Of a DNA stretch of 64,000 nt, positions 1 through 11,255 are shown piece after piece. Made by a program: the position numbers and the translations under genes. The stretch is taken from the NCBI RefSeq assembly GCF_033025475.1, contig NZ_CP130322.1, forward strand, positions 2,361,001-2,425,000, written 5' to 3'. The notes under the pieces are model-generated. The model was not told the DNA's origin. It saw only the letters and a list, made by a program, of their open reading frames with translations, and ran no database searches. This stretch comes from Sphingomonas sp. C3-2 (GTDB lineage: Bacteria; Pseudomonadota; Alphaproteobacteria; Sphingomonadales; Sphingomonadaceae). Position 1 is the first letter of the stretch. Each line of letters starts with the position of its first letter.

Positions 1-650
1 ACAAGACGCTGTCGCTGTCCCCCGATGTGAACGATCCCGGTTACCGCGAGATCGACTTCGATTATCTGAAGGCGGTGTACCGCGAGCAGATCGACGCGCT
101 GCTTGAGGGTGGCGTCGATTTCATCCTGATCGAGACGGTGTTCGATACGCTCAACGCCAAGGCGGGAATCATGGCCGCGATCGAGGCGGGCGAGGCGCTG
201 GGCCGCGACGTGCCGATCATGGTATCGATGACGCTGACCGATCTTTCGGGCCGCAATCTTTCAGGCCACACGGTCGAGGCCTTCTGGCATGCGGTGCGCC
301 ACGCAAGGCCCGTGACGATCGGACTCAACTGCTCGTTCGGGGCGGAGCAGCTGCGCCCGCACGTGCAGGTGCTGAGCGGCATCGCGGACACGCTGATCAT
401 GGTCTATCCCAATGCCGGTCTGCCCAACGAGCTCGGCCAGTATGACGAACTGCCCGAACAGACGGCGGCGCTGGTTTCCGAATGGGCGAATAACGGACAG
501 GTGAATATCCTCGGCGGCTGCTGCGGATCGACGCCGGGGCACATCGCGGCGATGTCTCGCGCGGTGGCTGACATCACCCCGCGCGGCGTGCCGACCCCGC
601 CGGTGGTGACGCGCCTTGCCGGTCTGGAGCCGATGACGATGGCGGCTTGA
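1..650 (+). CDS. metH: Methionine synthase, homocysteine-methyltransferase module (5' end outside window)
   Basis: C-terminal 215 residues of the homocysteine S-methyltransferase half of cobalamin-dependent methionine synthase; the reading frame is open from base 3 and the N-terminus lies upstream. The zinc ligands that activate homocysteine are visible: the Cys of GLNCSFG (codon 330-332) and the adjacent Cys pair of GGCCGS (519-524). This module is normally the first of four in a single MetH chain. Here a TGA at 648-650 ends it and the pterin, B12 and activation modules follow as a second gene. Two-gene MetH is known in Alphaproteobacteria, so I read it as a natural split, not a frameshift. 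Confidence 0.93.
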   Translation, partial: KTLSLSPDVNDPGYREIDFDYLKAVYREQIDALLEGGVDFILIETVFDTLNAKAGIMAAIEAGEALGRDVPIMVSMTLTDLSGRNLSGHTVEAFWHAVRHARPVTIGLNCSFGAEQLRPHVQVLSGIADTLIMVYPNAGLPNELGQYDELPEQTAALVSEWANNGQVNILGGCCGSTPGHIAAMSRAVADITPRGVPTPPVVTRLAGLEPMTMAA

Positions 651-709
651 GCCGCCATCGCCCCCAAGATTTCTGCCTTCGCGGCAACGACAAAAAGACG
701 GACAACCGA

Positions 710-3304
<2,595 letters not shown>

Positions 3305-3309
3305 CGCGC

Positions 3310-4254
3310 TTGCGAGGGACCGTCCGCTTTGTGATGCCGGCGGTCCTCGCTCTGCTATGCGCAGGGCAATCCCATGCCGAGGATGGCGAAGCTGTACTGC
3401 CCTTCGTCCATGTCGAGACAGGCATAGGCCATGCGCGGCTGGCGGACGCGGTGGCGGCGATCGGCGCGGGGGAGGGAACGATCCGGATTGCGCCGGGAAG
3501 CTACCGCGACTGTGCCGAACAGACCGCAGGCACCGTCCGCTATCAGGCCCAAATCCCGGGCCAGACGATCTTCGATGGAACCGCGTGCCCGGGCGGCGGG
3601 GTGCTGGTGCTGGCGGGGCAGGGCGCCGAGGTGGACGGGATCATCTTCCAGAACATCATGGGCGATGCGGCCGCGATCCGGCTGGTGCGCGGTGGGCTCA
3701 CCGTCCGCAACGCGATGTTCCGGAACAGCGCCCGCGCGATCATGGCCGGCGCCGACCCGGCTGCGCGAATCTGGATCGATCGGAGCAGCTTTGCGGAACT
3801 GGGCCCGTGTACGGGCGATGGGGCCTGCGGCAGCGCGCTTGAAACCAGCTATTACGGGACGGTCATCATCTCGCGCTCGGCCTTCGAAAAGGGACGGCAG
3901 AGCCATTATGTGAAGACCCGCGCGCTGCGCGTCGACATCACCGGATCGCGCTTCGACGATGCCGAGGGGCAGGCGACGGGCTATCTGATCGATCTGCCGA
4001 TGGGGGCGACGGGGGCGATCCGCTCGAACAGCTTCGTCCTTGGCCGTAGCAAGGCGGAGGCGGGCGGCTTTGTCGGCGTGTCGACCCAGTCGCGCGACAA
4101 TGTTTCGGACGGGCTGTTCATCACCGACAACAAGGCCGCGCTCGCCGGAGACGTGCCACGCATCTTGAGCTTCGTGCAGGATGCGAGCCTTCAGCGCGTG
4201 ACGGTGGCCGGCAACGAGCTGGCGCCCGGAATCCTCAGCCGGGAAGCGCAATAA
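3310..4254 (+). CDS. Secreted right-handed beta-helix protein, function unknown
   Basis: 314 aa with an N-terminal signal peptide ending near GQSHA-EDG, so exported to the periplasm or beyond. The body has the repeating short-strand pattern of parallel beta-helix proteins (pectate-lyase-like fold), for example ITGSRFDDAEG and IRSNSFVLG rungs, and several cysteines early on. I see no catalytic signature of a known lyase. The start is TTG at 3310, which supplies the positively charged n-region of the signal peptide; GTG 3331 or ATG 3334 are alternatives. It begins 5 bp after metH and is probably co-transcribed with it. Function is not assigned. Confidence 0.75.
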   Translation: MRGTVRFVMPAVLALLCAGQSHAEDGEAVLPFVHVETGIGHARLADAVAAIGAGEGTIRIAPGSYRDCAEQTAGTVRYQAQIPGQTIFDGTACPGGGVLVLAGQGAEVDGIIFQNIMGDAAAIRLVRGGLTVRNAMFRNSARAIMAGADPAARIWIDRSSFAELGPCTGDGACGSALETSYYGTVIISRSAFEKGRQSHYVKTRALRVDITGSRFDDAEGQATGYLIDLPMGATGAIRSNSFVLGRSKAEAGGFVGVSTQSRDNVSDGLFITDNKAALAGDVPRILSFVQDASLQRVTVAGNELAPGILSREAQ

Positions 4255-4260
4255 AAAAAA

Positions 4261-4286
4261 GCCCCCTTCCCGGATGAGAAGGGGGC
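4261..4286 (-). terminator. Intrinsic terminator of the phosphatase gene, usable from both sides
   Basis: Perfect 9-bp stem (4261-4269 pairing with 4278-4286) with an 8-nt loop. Read on the minus strand it is followed by eight T residues (4253-4260). It sits between the converging ends of the beta-helix and phosphatase genes. Confidence 0.9.
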
Positions 4287-4293
4287 CTGAACG

Positions 4294-5931
4294 TCATTTG
4301 CAGGTGGAGGCGGCGGTGCGATCGAGATCGATGCAGCGGCCGTCAATCTCCTCGACCGGGATCTTGAGATCGATGAGCGCGGCGAGCGTGGGCAGGATAT
4401 CGACCGTCTCGATGCTGAGCGGCTGCTCGAAGCCGGGCGTGCCGGGACGGTAGAACAGGATCGGCACGCGGCGATCATAAATCCAGGGCGAGCCATGGGT
4501 GGCGACATAGCCCTGACCCGGCTTGGTGATCGGGGTGACATGCGGCTTGAGCAGCACGTTCAGATCGCCTGAGCGTTCGGGATCGAACGAGGCGCGGGCG
4601 CGCTGGGCGAGATCCCATTCCTCGACCGGGGGCTTGGGATCGGCGACGCGGCGCAGCTCTTCCTTGGTGAGCACGGCGGCAATTTGCGGATGCGCGAGGA
4701 GATGCGCGCGCGCCATCTGGAGGATGCGCGGACGTTCGGCATCGGGCACTTCGCGCGACAGATACCAGTCGCCAAAGGGGCCGTCGCCGTAGAAGAGCGG
4801 GCCCTTGAGCGTGAGGCCAAGCTCTTCGCCGAGCGCCTTGCCGAAATTGGCCGGAAGCAGCGCGACATCGGCGCGTTCGGCATCAGCAAAACCGCGCTGG
4901 CGGTTGCGTTCGGGCAGATCGTGGCCACCATGATCGGCGGTCAGCGTGACGGCATAGGGGACGCCGGCGGCATCAAGCGCGGCGAGGATACGACCGATAT
5001 TGGCATCGAGCCCCACCATCTGCGTGCACATTTCGGCGCCGCTGGTGCCGAAGCCATGGCCGACATAATCGGTCGCGGAAAGGCCGACGATAAGCAGATC
5101 GGTCGACGCGCCCTGGCCCAGCTTCATGTCCTTGAGCAGCGCGATGGCGAGATCGGCGGTGGCGGCGTCGAAATCGACGGCGGCGCGGAAGCTGCGGAAA
5201 TCCTCTGCCTTGCGATCGGCGAGTTCGCCCACCGACTGTTTTTCGCTGACGGGCACCGCAAAGGAGCGGCCACGGCACTGCGCGGGAAGCGCGGCCTTGT
5301 GCGGGCGCGCGATGGTGCCGGCGACGCGGGCGTTGATCTGATCGACAGCGCGCGGTTTTTCACGCTCGCTGCGCTCGGGCAGCGTGACATAGGTCTTGCC
5401 GCCCCAATACCAGATCTGATCGGTGTTGTGCCCGCCCATCATGACGGCGGCGCGGTCCTTTCCGGCGACCGAGACGACGCGCGCGGCCGGATCGGCCTGC
5501 TTCATTCGGTCCCCCAGTGTAGGCACCTTCAGCATGCCGGTGGTGACGACATAATTGTCCGATGTGCTGCCCGGCGCTTCGGGATTTTCCGAGCAATAGA
5601 CCTTCTTGTCGTCGCGCTTGAGCGAGAGATCGAACCAGTTGTTCGCGATGATCCCCGTGCGCGCCGGGTGCGAGCCGGTGAGGATGGTCGAATGGCCGGG
5701 GCAGGTTTCGGTGGCGGCATGGCTCTGATATCCTGACGGAAAGACCACGCCGTCCTGCAGGCGGTGGAGCCCGTCCTTGAACATCGGACGATATTCGGCG
5801 AAGACATCGGCCGAGAACTGGTCGACGGAGATGGCGACGATCAGCTTGGGCTTCGGCGCAGGTTGGGCCGATAGCGCGATGGGGGCGGCAAGGGCCGCCA
5901 GCATCGCGCCGGCACGGGCTATGGACTTCAC
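4294..5931 (-). CDS. pafA: PafA/SPAP-type alkaline phosphatase, periplasmic
   Basis: 545 aa enzyme of the alkaline phosphatase superfamily that hydrolyses phosphate monoesters in the periplasm. A signal peptide spans about residues 1-22 (cleavage after ALSA). Features matching the PafA group are the metal Asp in SVDQF, the nucleophile Thr in ETCPGH (about residue 76), the Asn in ANNWFD (about 98), the Lys-x-Arg pair in GKDRAAV, and the metal ligands in ADHGGHD. Start is GTG at 5931 with a good AAGGAG ribosome site 6 bases upstream; the open frame continues further but without signal-peptide sense. PafA enzymes are typically not repressed by phosphate; regulation here is not visible. Confidence 0.88.
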   Translation of the reverse strand: MKSIARAGAMLAALAAPIALSAQPAPKPKLIVAISVDQFSADVFAEYRPMFKDGLHRLQDGVVFPSGYQSHAATETCPGHSTILTGSHPARTGIIANNWFDLSLKRDDKKVYCSENPEAPGSTSDNYVVTTGMLKVPTLGDRMKQADPAARVVSVAGKDRAAVMMGGHNTDQIWYWGGKTYVTLPERSEREKPRAVDQINARVAGTIARPHKAALPAQCRGRSFAVPVSEKQSVGELADRKAEDFRSFRAAVDFDAATADLAIALLKDMKLGQGASTDLLIVGLSATDYVGHGFGTSGAEMCTQMVGLDANIGRILAALDAAGVPYAVTLTADHGGHDLPERNRQRGFADAERADVALLPANFGKALGEELGLTLKGPLFYGDGPFGDWYLSREVPDAERPRILQMARAHLLAHPQIAAVLTKEELRRVADPKPPVEEWDLAQRARASFDPERSGDLNVLLKPHVTPITKPGQGYVATHGSPWIYDRRVPILFYRPGTPGFEQPLSIETVDILPTLAALIDLKIPVEEIDGRCIDLDRTAASTCK

Positions 5932-6001
5932 GAATATCTCCTTGTCGGCCGGGGGTGTAGCTGCGCTAGTATCGCGCGATGGTTGCTGGATAAAGGTTGC
6001 G

Positions 6002-8068
6002 ATGACGTTGCTTCGTTTCATGCTGATGACATTGGGTGCGCTGGTGCTGGGTGGACAGGCCCTGGCACAGGGAACGGCGCCGCACATCACGCCGAGCCTT
6101 GTGGCCGAAAGCGACCAGCCGGCCGCCGGCAGCACGGTGACGCTGGCGCTGGCCATGAAGCCCGAAAAGGGGTGGCATGGCTATTGGAAGAATCCCGGAG
6201 ATGCCGGGATCACCCCGCAGTTCAACTGGACGCTTCCCGACGGGATGACGGCGGGTGAGGCGCAATATCCGGTGCCCCATCGCCTCGTCCTCGGCGGGCT
6301 GATGAACTATGTCTATGAAGGCGATTATGCGCATCTGATCACGCTGACGCTGCCCAAGGGGCTGGCCGCGGGAACGCGCCTGCCGATCACGCTGGCGGCG
6401 GACTGGCTGGCCTGCACCGATCAGGTCTGCGTGCCCGAGAGCGGGACGCTGTCGATCGCGCTGACGGTAGGCGACGGCAAGGTCGATCCGGCGCGTAAAG
6501 GCCAGTTCGATCGCTGGCGCAGCCTGTTGCCCAAGCCCTTGGGAAGCGAGGCAAGCTTTCAGGTGGTGAACGGCATGTTCCGGCTGGGCGTACCGCTGCC
6601 TGCATCGGCAAAGCTGGGCGACGTCTATTTCTACCCCGAAACCGACGGTGCGCTGGAATATGCCGCGCCGCAGAGCGTGCGCCGCGACGGCGACATGCTG
6701 ACCATCGAGGTAAAGGCGCCCGACAGCGCAAGCGGATTGGACGCGGTCCAGGGCCTGCTCGCGATCGACAAGGATCAGGGGCTGGAGCTGGACGCAAAGC
6801 CCGGCACCGTCACACCCGCTGGCGCGGTGGTGACCGGCGGGGGCGCGGCTGCGGAGGCTGGCGGCCTTGCCGGGAGCCTTGCGGCTGCATTCGGGGCGGC
6901 TTTGCTCGGCGGTCTGCTGCTTAACATAATGCCGTGCGTTTTTCCGATCCTGAGCCTGAAGGCGCTGAGCCTTGCGCGCTCGGGCGAGACCGCAGGCGCG
7001 GCGCGGCGCGAGGCGCTGGCCTATAGCGCGGGGATCATCCTCGTCTGCGTTGCGCTGGGCGGCGTGCTGCTGGGCCTGCGTGCGGGCGGGGCGGCCATTG
7101 GCTGGGCGTTCCAGTTGCAGGATCCGCGCGTCATCCTCTTGCTGTTGCTGCTGGTGAGCGCGATCGCGTTCAATCTGGCAGGGCTGTTTTCGCTGTCGAG
7201 CATCGGCATGGGCGACCGGCTGACCCGGCAGGGGGGCACGGCCGGGGCGTTCTGGACCGGGGCGCTGGCGGCGTTCATCGCGACGCCGTGCACCGGCCCC
7301 TTCATGGCGGCGGCGCTGGGCGCCGCGCTGGTGATGCCGCCTTTGGCCGCGCTGTCGATCTTTGCCGGGCTGGGCCTTGGGCTGGCGCTGCCTTTCCTCG
7401 CGCTTGGCTTTATTCCAGCGCTGCGCGCGCGGCTGCCCAAGCCCGGGCCGTGGATGGCGCGTTTCCAGCGTATTCTTTCAATACCGATGTTCCTCACCGC
7501 GCTGGGGCTGGCATGGATCCTCGGTCGGCAGGCCGGGGTGAACGGCATGACGCTTGGCCTTGGCGCGACGTTGGTGCTGGCGCTCGGCCTGTGGTGGATG
7601 GGACGCAGACAAGCCAAGGGCACCGGGCGCAGCTGGCTGGCGCTGGTACCGGCGCTGGGCGTGGGCATTGCCGCGATCGCGACGGTGGGGGGCACCGCAG
7701 TGGCGCCCGCCGCCGCCAGTACCGAGGCGCGCGCGCTGGATGCGAAACCCTTTACCGAGGCGCGGCTGGCCGCGCTGCAGCAAGAGGGCAAGCCGGTCTT
7801 CGTCTATTTCACGGCCGACTGGTGCCTGAGCTGCAAGGTCAATGAAAAGACCTCGATCGAGCGGCAGGACGTGGCCGACGCCTTCAAACAGGCGGGGATC
7901 GAGACGCTGGTGGGGGATTGGACCAATGGCGATGCGGCGATCGGCCGTTTCATCGAACGCCATGGCCGAACCGGCGTGCCGCTCTATCTGTTTTACCGGC
8001 CGGGCGCGGAGCCCGAAATCCTGCCCCAGGTCCTGACGCCCGAGCGACTGAAGGCGCTTGCGGCCTGA
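6002..8068 (+). CDS. DsbD/ScsB-like thiol:disulfide interchange protein
   Basis: 688 aa inner-membrane protein that moves electrons from cytoplasmic thioredoxin to the periplasm. Order of parts: signal peptide (about 1-22), periplasmic N-terminal domain of the ScsB/DsbD-alpha type with a CTDQVC pair, a membrane domain of about eight helices carrying the two redox cysteines in MPCVFP and TPCTGPF, and a C-terminal thioredoxin domain with CLSC (608 and 611). Start is ATG 6002, where the signal peptide begins; the open frame extends upstream. A redoxin follows after 21 bp and is a likely partner or client. Could be named dsbD or scsB; I leave the symbol open. Confidence 0.9.
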   Translation: MTLLRFMLMTLGALVLGGQALAQGTAPHITPSLVAESDQPAAGSTVTLALAMKPEKGWHGYWKNPGDAGITPQFNWTLPDGMTAGEAQYPVPHRLVLGGLMNYVYEGDYAHLITLTLPKGLAAGTRLPITLAADWLACTDQVCVPESGTLSIALTVGDGKVDPARKGQFDRWRSLLPKPLGSEASFQVVNGMFRLGVPLPASAKLGDVYFYPETDGALEYAAPQSVRRDGDMLTIEVKAPDSASGLDAVQGLLAIDKDQGLELDAKPGTVTPAGAVVTGGGAAAEAGGLAGSLAAAFGAALLGGLLLNIMPCVFPILSLKALSLARSGETAGAARREALAYSAGIILVCVALGGVLLGLRAGGAAIGWAFQLQDPRVILLLLLLVSAIAFNLAGLFSLSSIGMGDRLTRQGGTAGAFWTGALAAFIATPCTGPFMAAALGAALVMPPLAALSIFAGLGLGLALPFLALGFIPALRARLPKPGPWMARFQRILSIPMFLTALGLAWILGRQAGVNGMTLGLGATLVLALGLWWMGRRQAKGTGRSWLALVPALGVGIAAIATVGGTAVAPAAASTEARALDAKPFTEARLAALQQEGKPVFVYFTADWCLSCKVNEKTSIERQDVADAFKQAGIETLVGDWTNGDAAIGRFIERHGRTGVPLYLFYRPGAEPEILPQVLTPERLKALAA

Positions 8069-8089
8069 CGCAATCTGACGAGGAGATGC

Positions 8090-8710
8090 ATGATGAAACC
8101 GATCTGGACGCTGGCGCTGGCCCCCGCGATGCTGATGGCGACGGCGCCCGTGGATGCCGCGCAGAAAACGGGTGCACCCGCCGCCAATTTCCGCGCCAAT
8201 GACGCGACCGGCAAGGTGGTGGAGCTGAACCAGTTTCGCGGGAAGACGGTGGTGCTGGAATGGCACAATCCCGGCTGCCCGTTCGTGCAGAAACATTATG
8301 ACAGCGGCAATATGCAAAAGACGCAGGCCGCCGCGCGCGCCGACGGGGTGGTCTGGCTGACGATCAATTCGGGTGCGCCCGGGATGCAGGGCGCGATGTC
8401 CGGCCCCGAGGCGCAGAAGCTGATGAAGGCGCAAGGCAGCAAGGCTAGCCATTATCTGTTCGACCCCAAGGGGATCGTCGGCCATGGCTATGGCGCGAAG
8501 ACGACGCCGCACATGTACATCATCGATCGCAACGGCACGCTCGTCTATCAGGGCGCGATCGACGACAAGCCAACCGCACGCAAGGAAGACATTGCCGGTG
8601 CGCGCAACCATGTGCTGGCGGCGCTGGGGGAGATGAAGGCGGGCAAGCCGGTATCGGTGAAGGAAAGCCGGCCCTATGGCTGCGCGGTCAAATATGCGGG
8701 CGCCAGCTGA
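8090..8710 (+). CDS. Secreted redoxin (AhpC/TSA-thioredoxin family)
   Basis: 206 aa with a signal peptide (cleavage near VDAA-QKT) and a redoxin fold. The peroxidatic-type cysteine lies in NPGCPFVQKHY, where a classical thioredoxin would have CxxC. So this looks like a one-active-Cys peroxiredoxin-like protein or a client of the DsbD-like reductase encoded 21 bp upstream. A second Cys occurs near the C-terminus (YGCAVKY). A GAGGAG ribosome site precedes paired ATG codons at 8090 and 8093; either may be used. Function is inferred from fold and neighbour, not from a characterised homologue. Confidence 0.85.
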   Translation: MMKPIWTLALAPAMLMATAPVDAAQKTGAPAANFRANDATGKVVELNQFRGKTVVLEWHNPGCPFVQKHYDSGNMQKTQAAARADGVVWLTINSGAPGMQGAMSGPEAQKLMKAQGSKASHYLFDPKGIVGHGYGAKTTPHMYIIDRNGTLVYQGAIDDKPTARKEDIAGARNHVLAALGEMKAGKPVSVKESRPYGCAVKYAGAS

Positions 8711-8734
8711 CGCCCGCATGCATGCCGGTTCCGG

Positions 8735-9424
8735 TCAGACGGTGCAGCTGTCGTCGGTGCACGAAACGCCGTGCTGCGGTTCGATCGCGGCCTGCTCTTC
8801 CTGCCACACGGCTTCTAGCGCCTGAAGGAAGACGGCCGGATCCTGCCCGCCCGAAAGCGCATATTTGCGGTTGAAGACAAAATAGGGAACGCCGCGCACG
8901 CCGCTGGCCTCGGCCTCGCGCTCATCGGCGATCACCGCCTGGGTGAACTGGCCGCTTTCAAGCGCGGCGCGCGCACCGGCGGGGTCGAGCCCGGCTTCGG
9001 CGGCGATCTCGACCAGCGCATCGATGCCGCCGAGCGAACGCCCCTCGACGAAGCTGCCGGCGAAAAGCCGTTCCATCACCTCGGTCTGGCGGCCCTGCGT
9101 AGCCGCATAGTGCAGCAACTCATGGCTGCGGCGCGTGTTGAACTTGCGCGCATTGTTGAAATTCATCGCAAGCCCGGCGGCGGCACCCGCCTGAAGGCAT
9201 TGTTCGCGCATGGCGAGAACGCGGTCGCGCGGGATGCCCTTTTCAACGAGATAGTCGATGCTCGAGATCGCCAGCTCCTCGGGCATCTGGGGCGCGAGCT
9301 CGTAGCTTTTCCAAGAGATTTCGACCTGATCGCGGTGCGCGAAATTGTCCAGCGCCTGTTCGAGCCGCCGCTTGCCGACATAGCACCAGGGGCAGGCGAT
9401 ATCCGAAAAAATCTCGATCTTCAT
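8735..9424 (-). CDS. DsbA-family oxidoreductase, FrnE type
   Basis: 229 aa thioredoxin-fold protein with the active site CPWC at residues 11-14 and the inserted helical domain of the FrnE/2-hydroxychromene-2-carboxylate isomerase-like group. No signal peptide is seen, so it is probably cytoplasmic. The C-terminus carries an extra pair, CTDDSC. It lies 31 bp downstream of the YtcJ-like amidohydrolase on the same strand and converges on the redoxin gene. Substrate unknown. Confidence 0.9.
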   Translation of the reverse strand: MKIEIFSDIACPWCYVGKRRLEQALDNFAHRDQVEISWKSYELAPQMPEELAISSIDYLVEKGIPRDRVLAMREQCLQAGAAAGLAMNFNNARKFNTRRSHELLHYAATQGRQTEVMERLFAGSFVEGRSLGGIDALVEIAAEAGLDPAGARAALESGQFTQAVIADEREAEASGVRGVPYFVFNRKYALSGGQDPAVFLQALEAVWQEEQAAIEPQHGVSCTDDSCTV

Positions 9425-9455
9425 GGCAGGCCTTTCTTGGAGCGGGGAGCAGACG

Positions 9456-11198
9456 TCAGGGGCGCTTGAACACGGGGCGGCCGTTCACCCAGGTTTCGAG
9501 AACCTTGGTGGCGCGCACTTCGGCGGGCGTTGCCATCAGCGGATCGGTATCGAGAAGGATGAAATCGGCGCGCATGCCGGGCATCAGGCTGCCGAGCCGA
9601 TCCTCGGCAAAGGCGGCATAGGCGCCCCCGGTCGTAAAGCCCGCCAGCGCCTGTTCGCGGCTGAGCCGTTCCTGCGGCTGCCAGCCACCCATCGGTTCGC
9701 CCCTGGCATCCTCGCGCGTGAAGGCGGCTGCGATGCCGGCAAAGGGATCGGGGCTTTCGACCGGGGTGTCGGACCCGAAGGCGAGCTTGCCGCCCGCGCC
9801 GAGCAGCGATTTCCACGCATAGGCACCGGCGAGCCGATCGGGGCCGAGCCGGGCCTCGGCCATCAGCCGATCCGAGGTCTGGTGGACGGGCTGCATCGAG
9901 GCGATGATGCCGTTCTGGCCGAAGCGCGCGATATCGGGGGTGTCGAGGATCTGCGCATGCTCGATCCGCCAGCGCCGATCGCCCTTATAGGTGAACGCGA
10001 GTTCTTCGATCGCGTCGAGCAGTTGCGCGTTCGCCTTGTCGCCGATCGCGTGGACGGCCACCTGAAAATGGTCCATCGCCGCGCGGCTCATCAGGTTGCG
10101 CAGCTGTGCGTCGGTAAAGAGGCTCAATCCGCTCTGTCCCGGTGCGTCGTGATAGGGGCGCTTCAGCCAGGCGCCGCGCGATCCGAGCGCGCCGTCGGAA
10201 ATCAGCTTCACCCCCGCCAGTTTCAGCCGGTCTTCATAAAGCCAGGGCGTGGGGCCGGGACCGCCGATCGCGACCATCGCGGGGACGCCGTAGGCATAGG
10301 AAACGATATGGAGATGCAGCGCGCCGCGATCACCCGCGCGCCGGAAGGTCATCCAGTCGTCGAGCGAGGTGCCCATATCGGCGATGGTGGTGATCCCGTA
10401 AGACAGCAGCGCCTGCTGCGCCTTGGCGAAGGCGGCGTCGCGGTCGCGCGGCAGCGGTTCGGGCACATGCTTGCGCACAAGATCCATCGCGGCATCGACG
10501 AATATGCCGTTGGGGGCCGTGCCCGTTTTTTCGATCCGGCCGCCGGCAGGAGCGGCGGTCTTGGCGGTGATACCGGCGATCGTCATCGCCGCGCTGTTCG
10601 CCCAGCCGGCATGGCCGTCGATCCGTTCGAGCCAGACGGGGCGGTCCTTCACCACGGCATCGAGCTCGGCGGCGTTGGGGAAGCGGCCGAGCCCCCAGCT
10701 TTCCTGATTCCAGCCGCGCCCGATCACCCATTTGCGATCGGGATAACGCTGGACATAGGCGGTGATCATCGCCTGTGCCTCGGTCAGCGAGCGCGCGGCG
10801 GAGAGGTCGAGCGTCAGCGCCTGGAAGCCGACGCCCATGACATGCCCGTGCGAATCGACGATGCCGGGCATGAGCGTCTGGCCCTTGCCATCGGTGCGGA
10901 AATCGGGCCGCTCGGGGCGCTTGTCCTTGCGGTCGAGCAGCTTGGCCACCTTGCCGTCCTTGTCGATGACCAGCCCGTTGAAACGGACGACGCGGCCATC
11001 CTTGTCGAGCGTGACGCCGTTGACATTGTCGACCAGCCCCTCGGCAAGCGCGTGCCCTGGCAGAAAAAGCGCAAGGCCCGCCAGAAAGGCTGCGCCAAAA
11101 AGCGCTGAAATCGATTTGCGGGGGAGGGCGGCGACGCGGCTGTGCGGGGCCGTTGCACCGGCATTTGCCGCGGTGCCAGGAAAAGCGAAACTTGCCAT
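9456..11198 (-). CDS. YtcJ-like metal-dependent amidohydrolase, secreted
   Basis: 580 aa. N-terminal hydrophobic segment (KSISALFGAAFLAGLALFL) ending in GHALA indicates export. The amidohydrolase core shows the first metal motif DSHGHV and later the HAIGD and HAQ histidines typical of the YtcJ/amidohydrolase-3 group. Substrate is unknown; members act on varied N-acyl or cyclic amide compounds. ATG 11198 is taken as start. A start closer to the hydrophobic segment is possible because about 30 residues precede it. Confidence 0.87.
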   Translation of the reverse strand: MASFAFPGTAANAGATAPHSRVAALPRKSISALFGAAFLAGLALFLPGHALAEGLVDNVNGVTLDKDGRVVRFNGLVIDKDGKVAKLLDRKDKRPERPDFRTDGKGQTLMPGIVDSHGHVMGVGFQALTLDLSAARSLTEAQAMITAYVQRYPDRKWVIGRGWNQESWGLGRFPNAAELDAVVKDRPVWLERIDGHAGWANSAAMTIAGITAKTAAPAGGRIEKTGTAPNGIFVDAAMDLVRKHVPEPLPRDRDAAFAKAQQALLSYGITTIADMGTSLDDWMTFRRAGDRGALHLHIVSYAYGVPAMVAIGGPGPTPWLYEDRLKLAGVKLISDGALGSRGAWLKRPYHDAPGQSGLSLFTDAQLRNLMSRAAMDHFQVAVHAIGDKANAQLLDAIEELAFTYKGDRRWRIEHAQILDTPDIARFGQNGIIASMQPVHQTSDRLMAEARLGPDRLAGAYAWKSLLGAGGKLAFGSDTPVESPDPFAGIAAAFTREDARGEPMGGWQPQERLSREQALAGFTTGGAYAAFAEDRLGSLMPGMRADFILLDTDPLMATPAEVRATKVLETWVNGRPVFKRP

Positions 11199-11255
11199 GC
11201 CGCGTGCATAAGGCTTGTTTCCCCATTGGGCTAGATAGGCTAGGGGAGCCGCACT

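Noticed and set aside
9423-11108. 561-codon plus-strand open frame over the amidohydrolase
   Set aside because: Antisense shadow of a recognised enzyme gene with no domain of its own.
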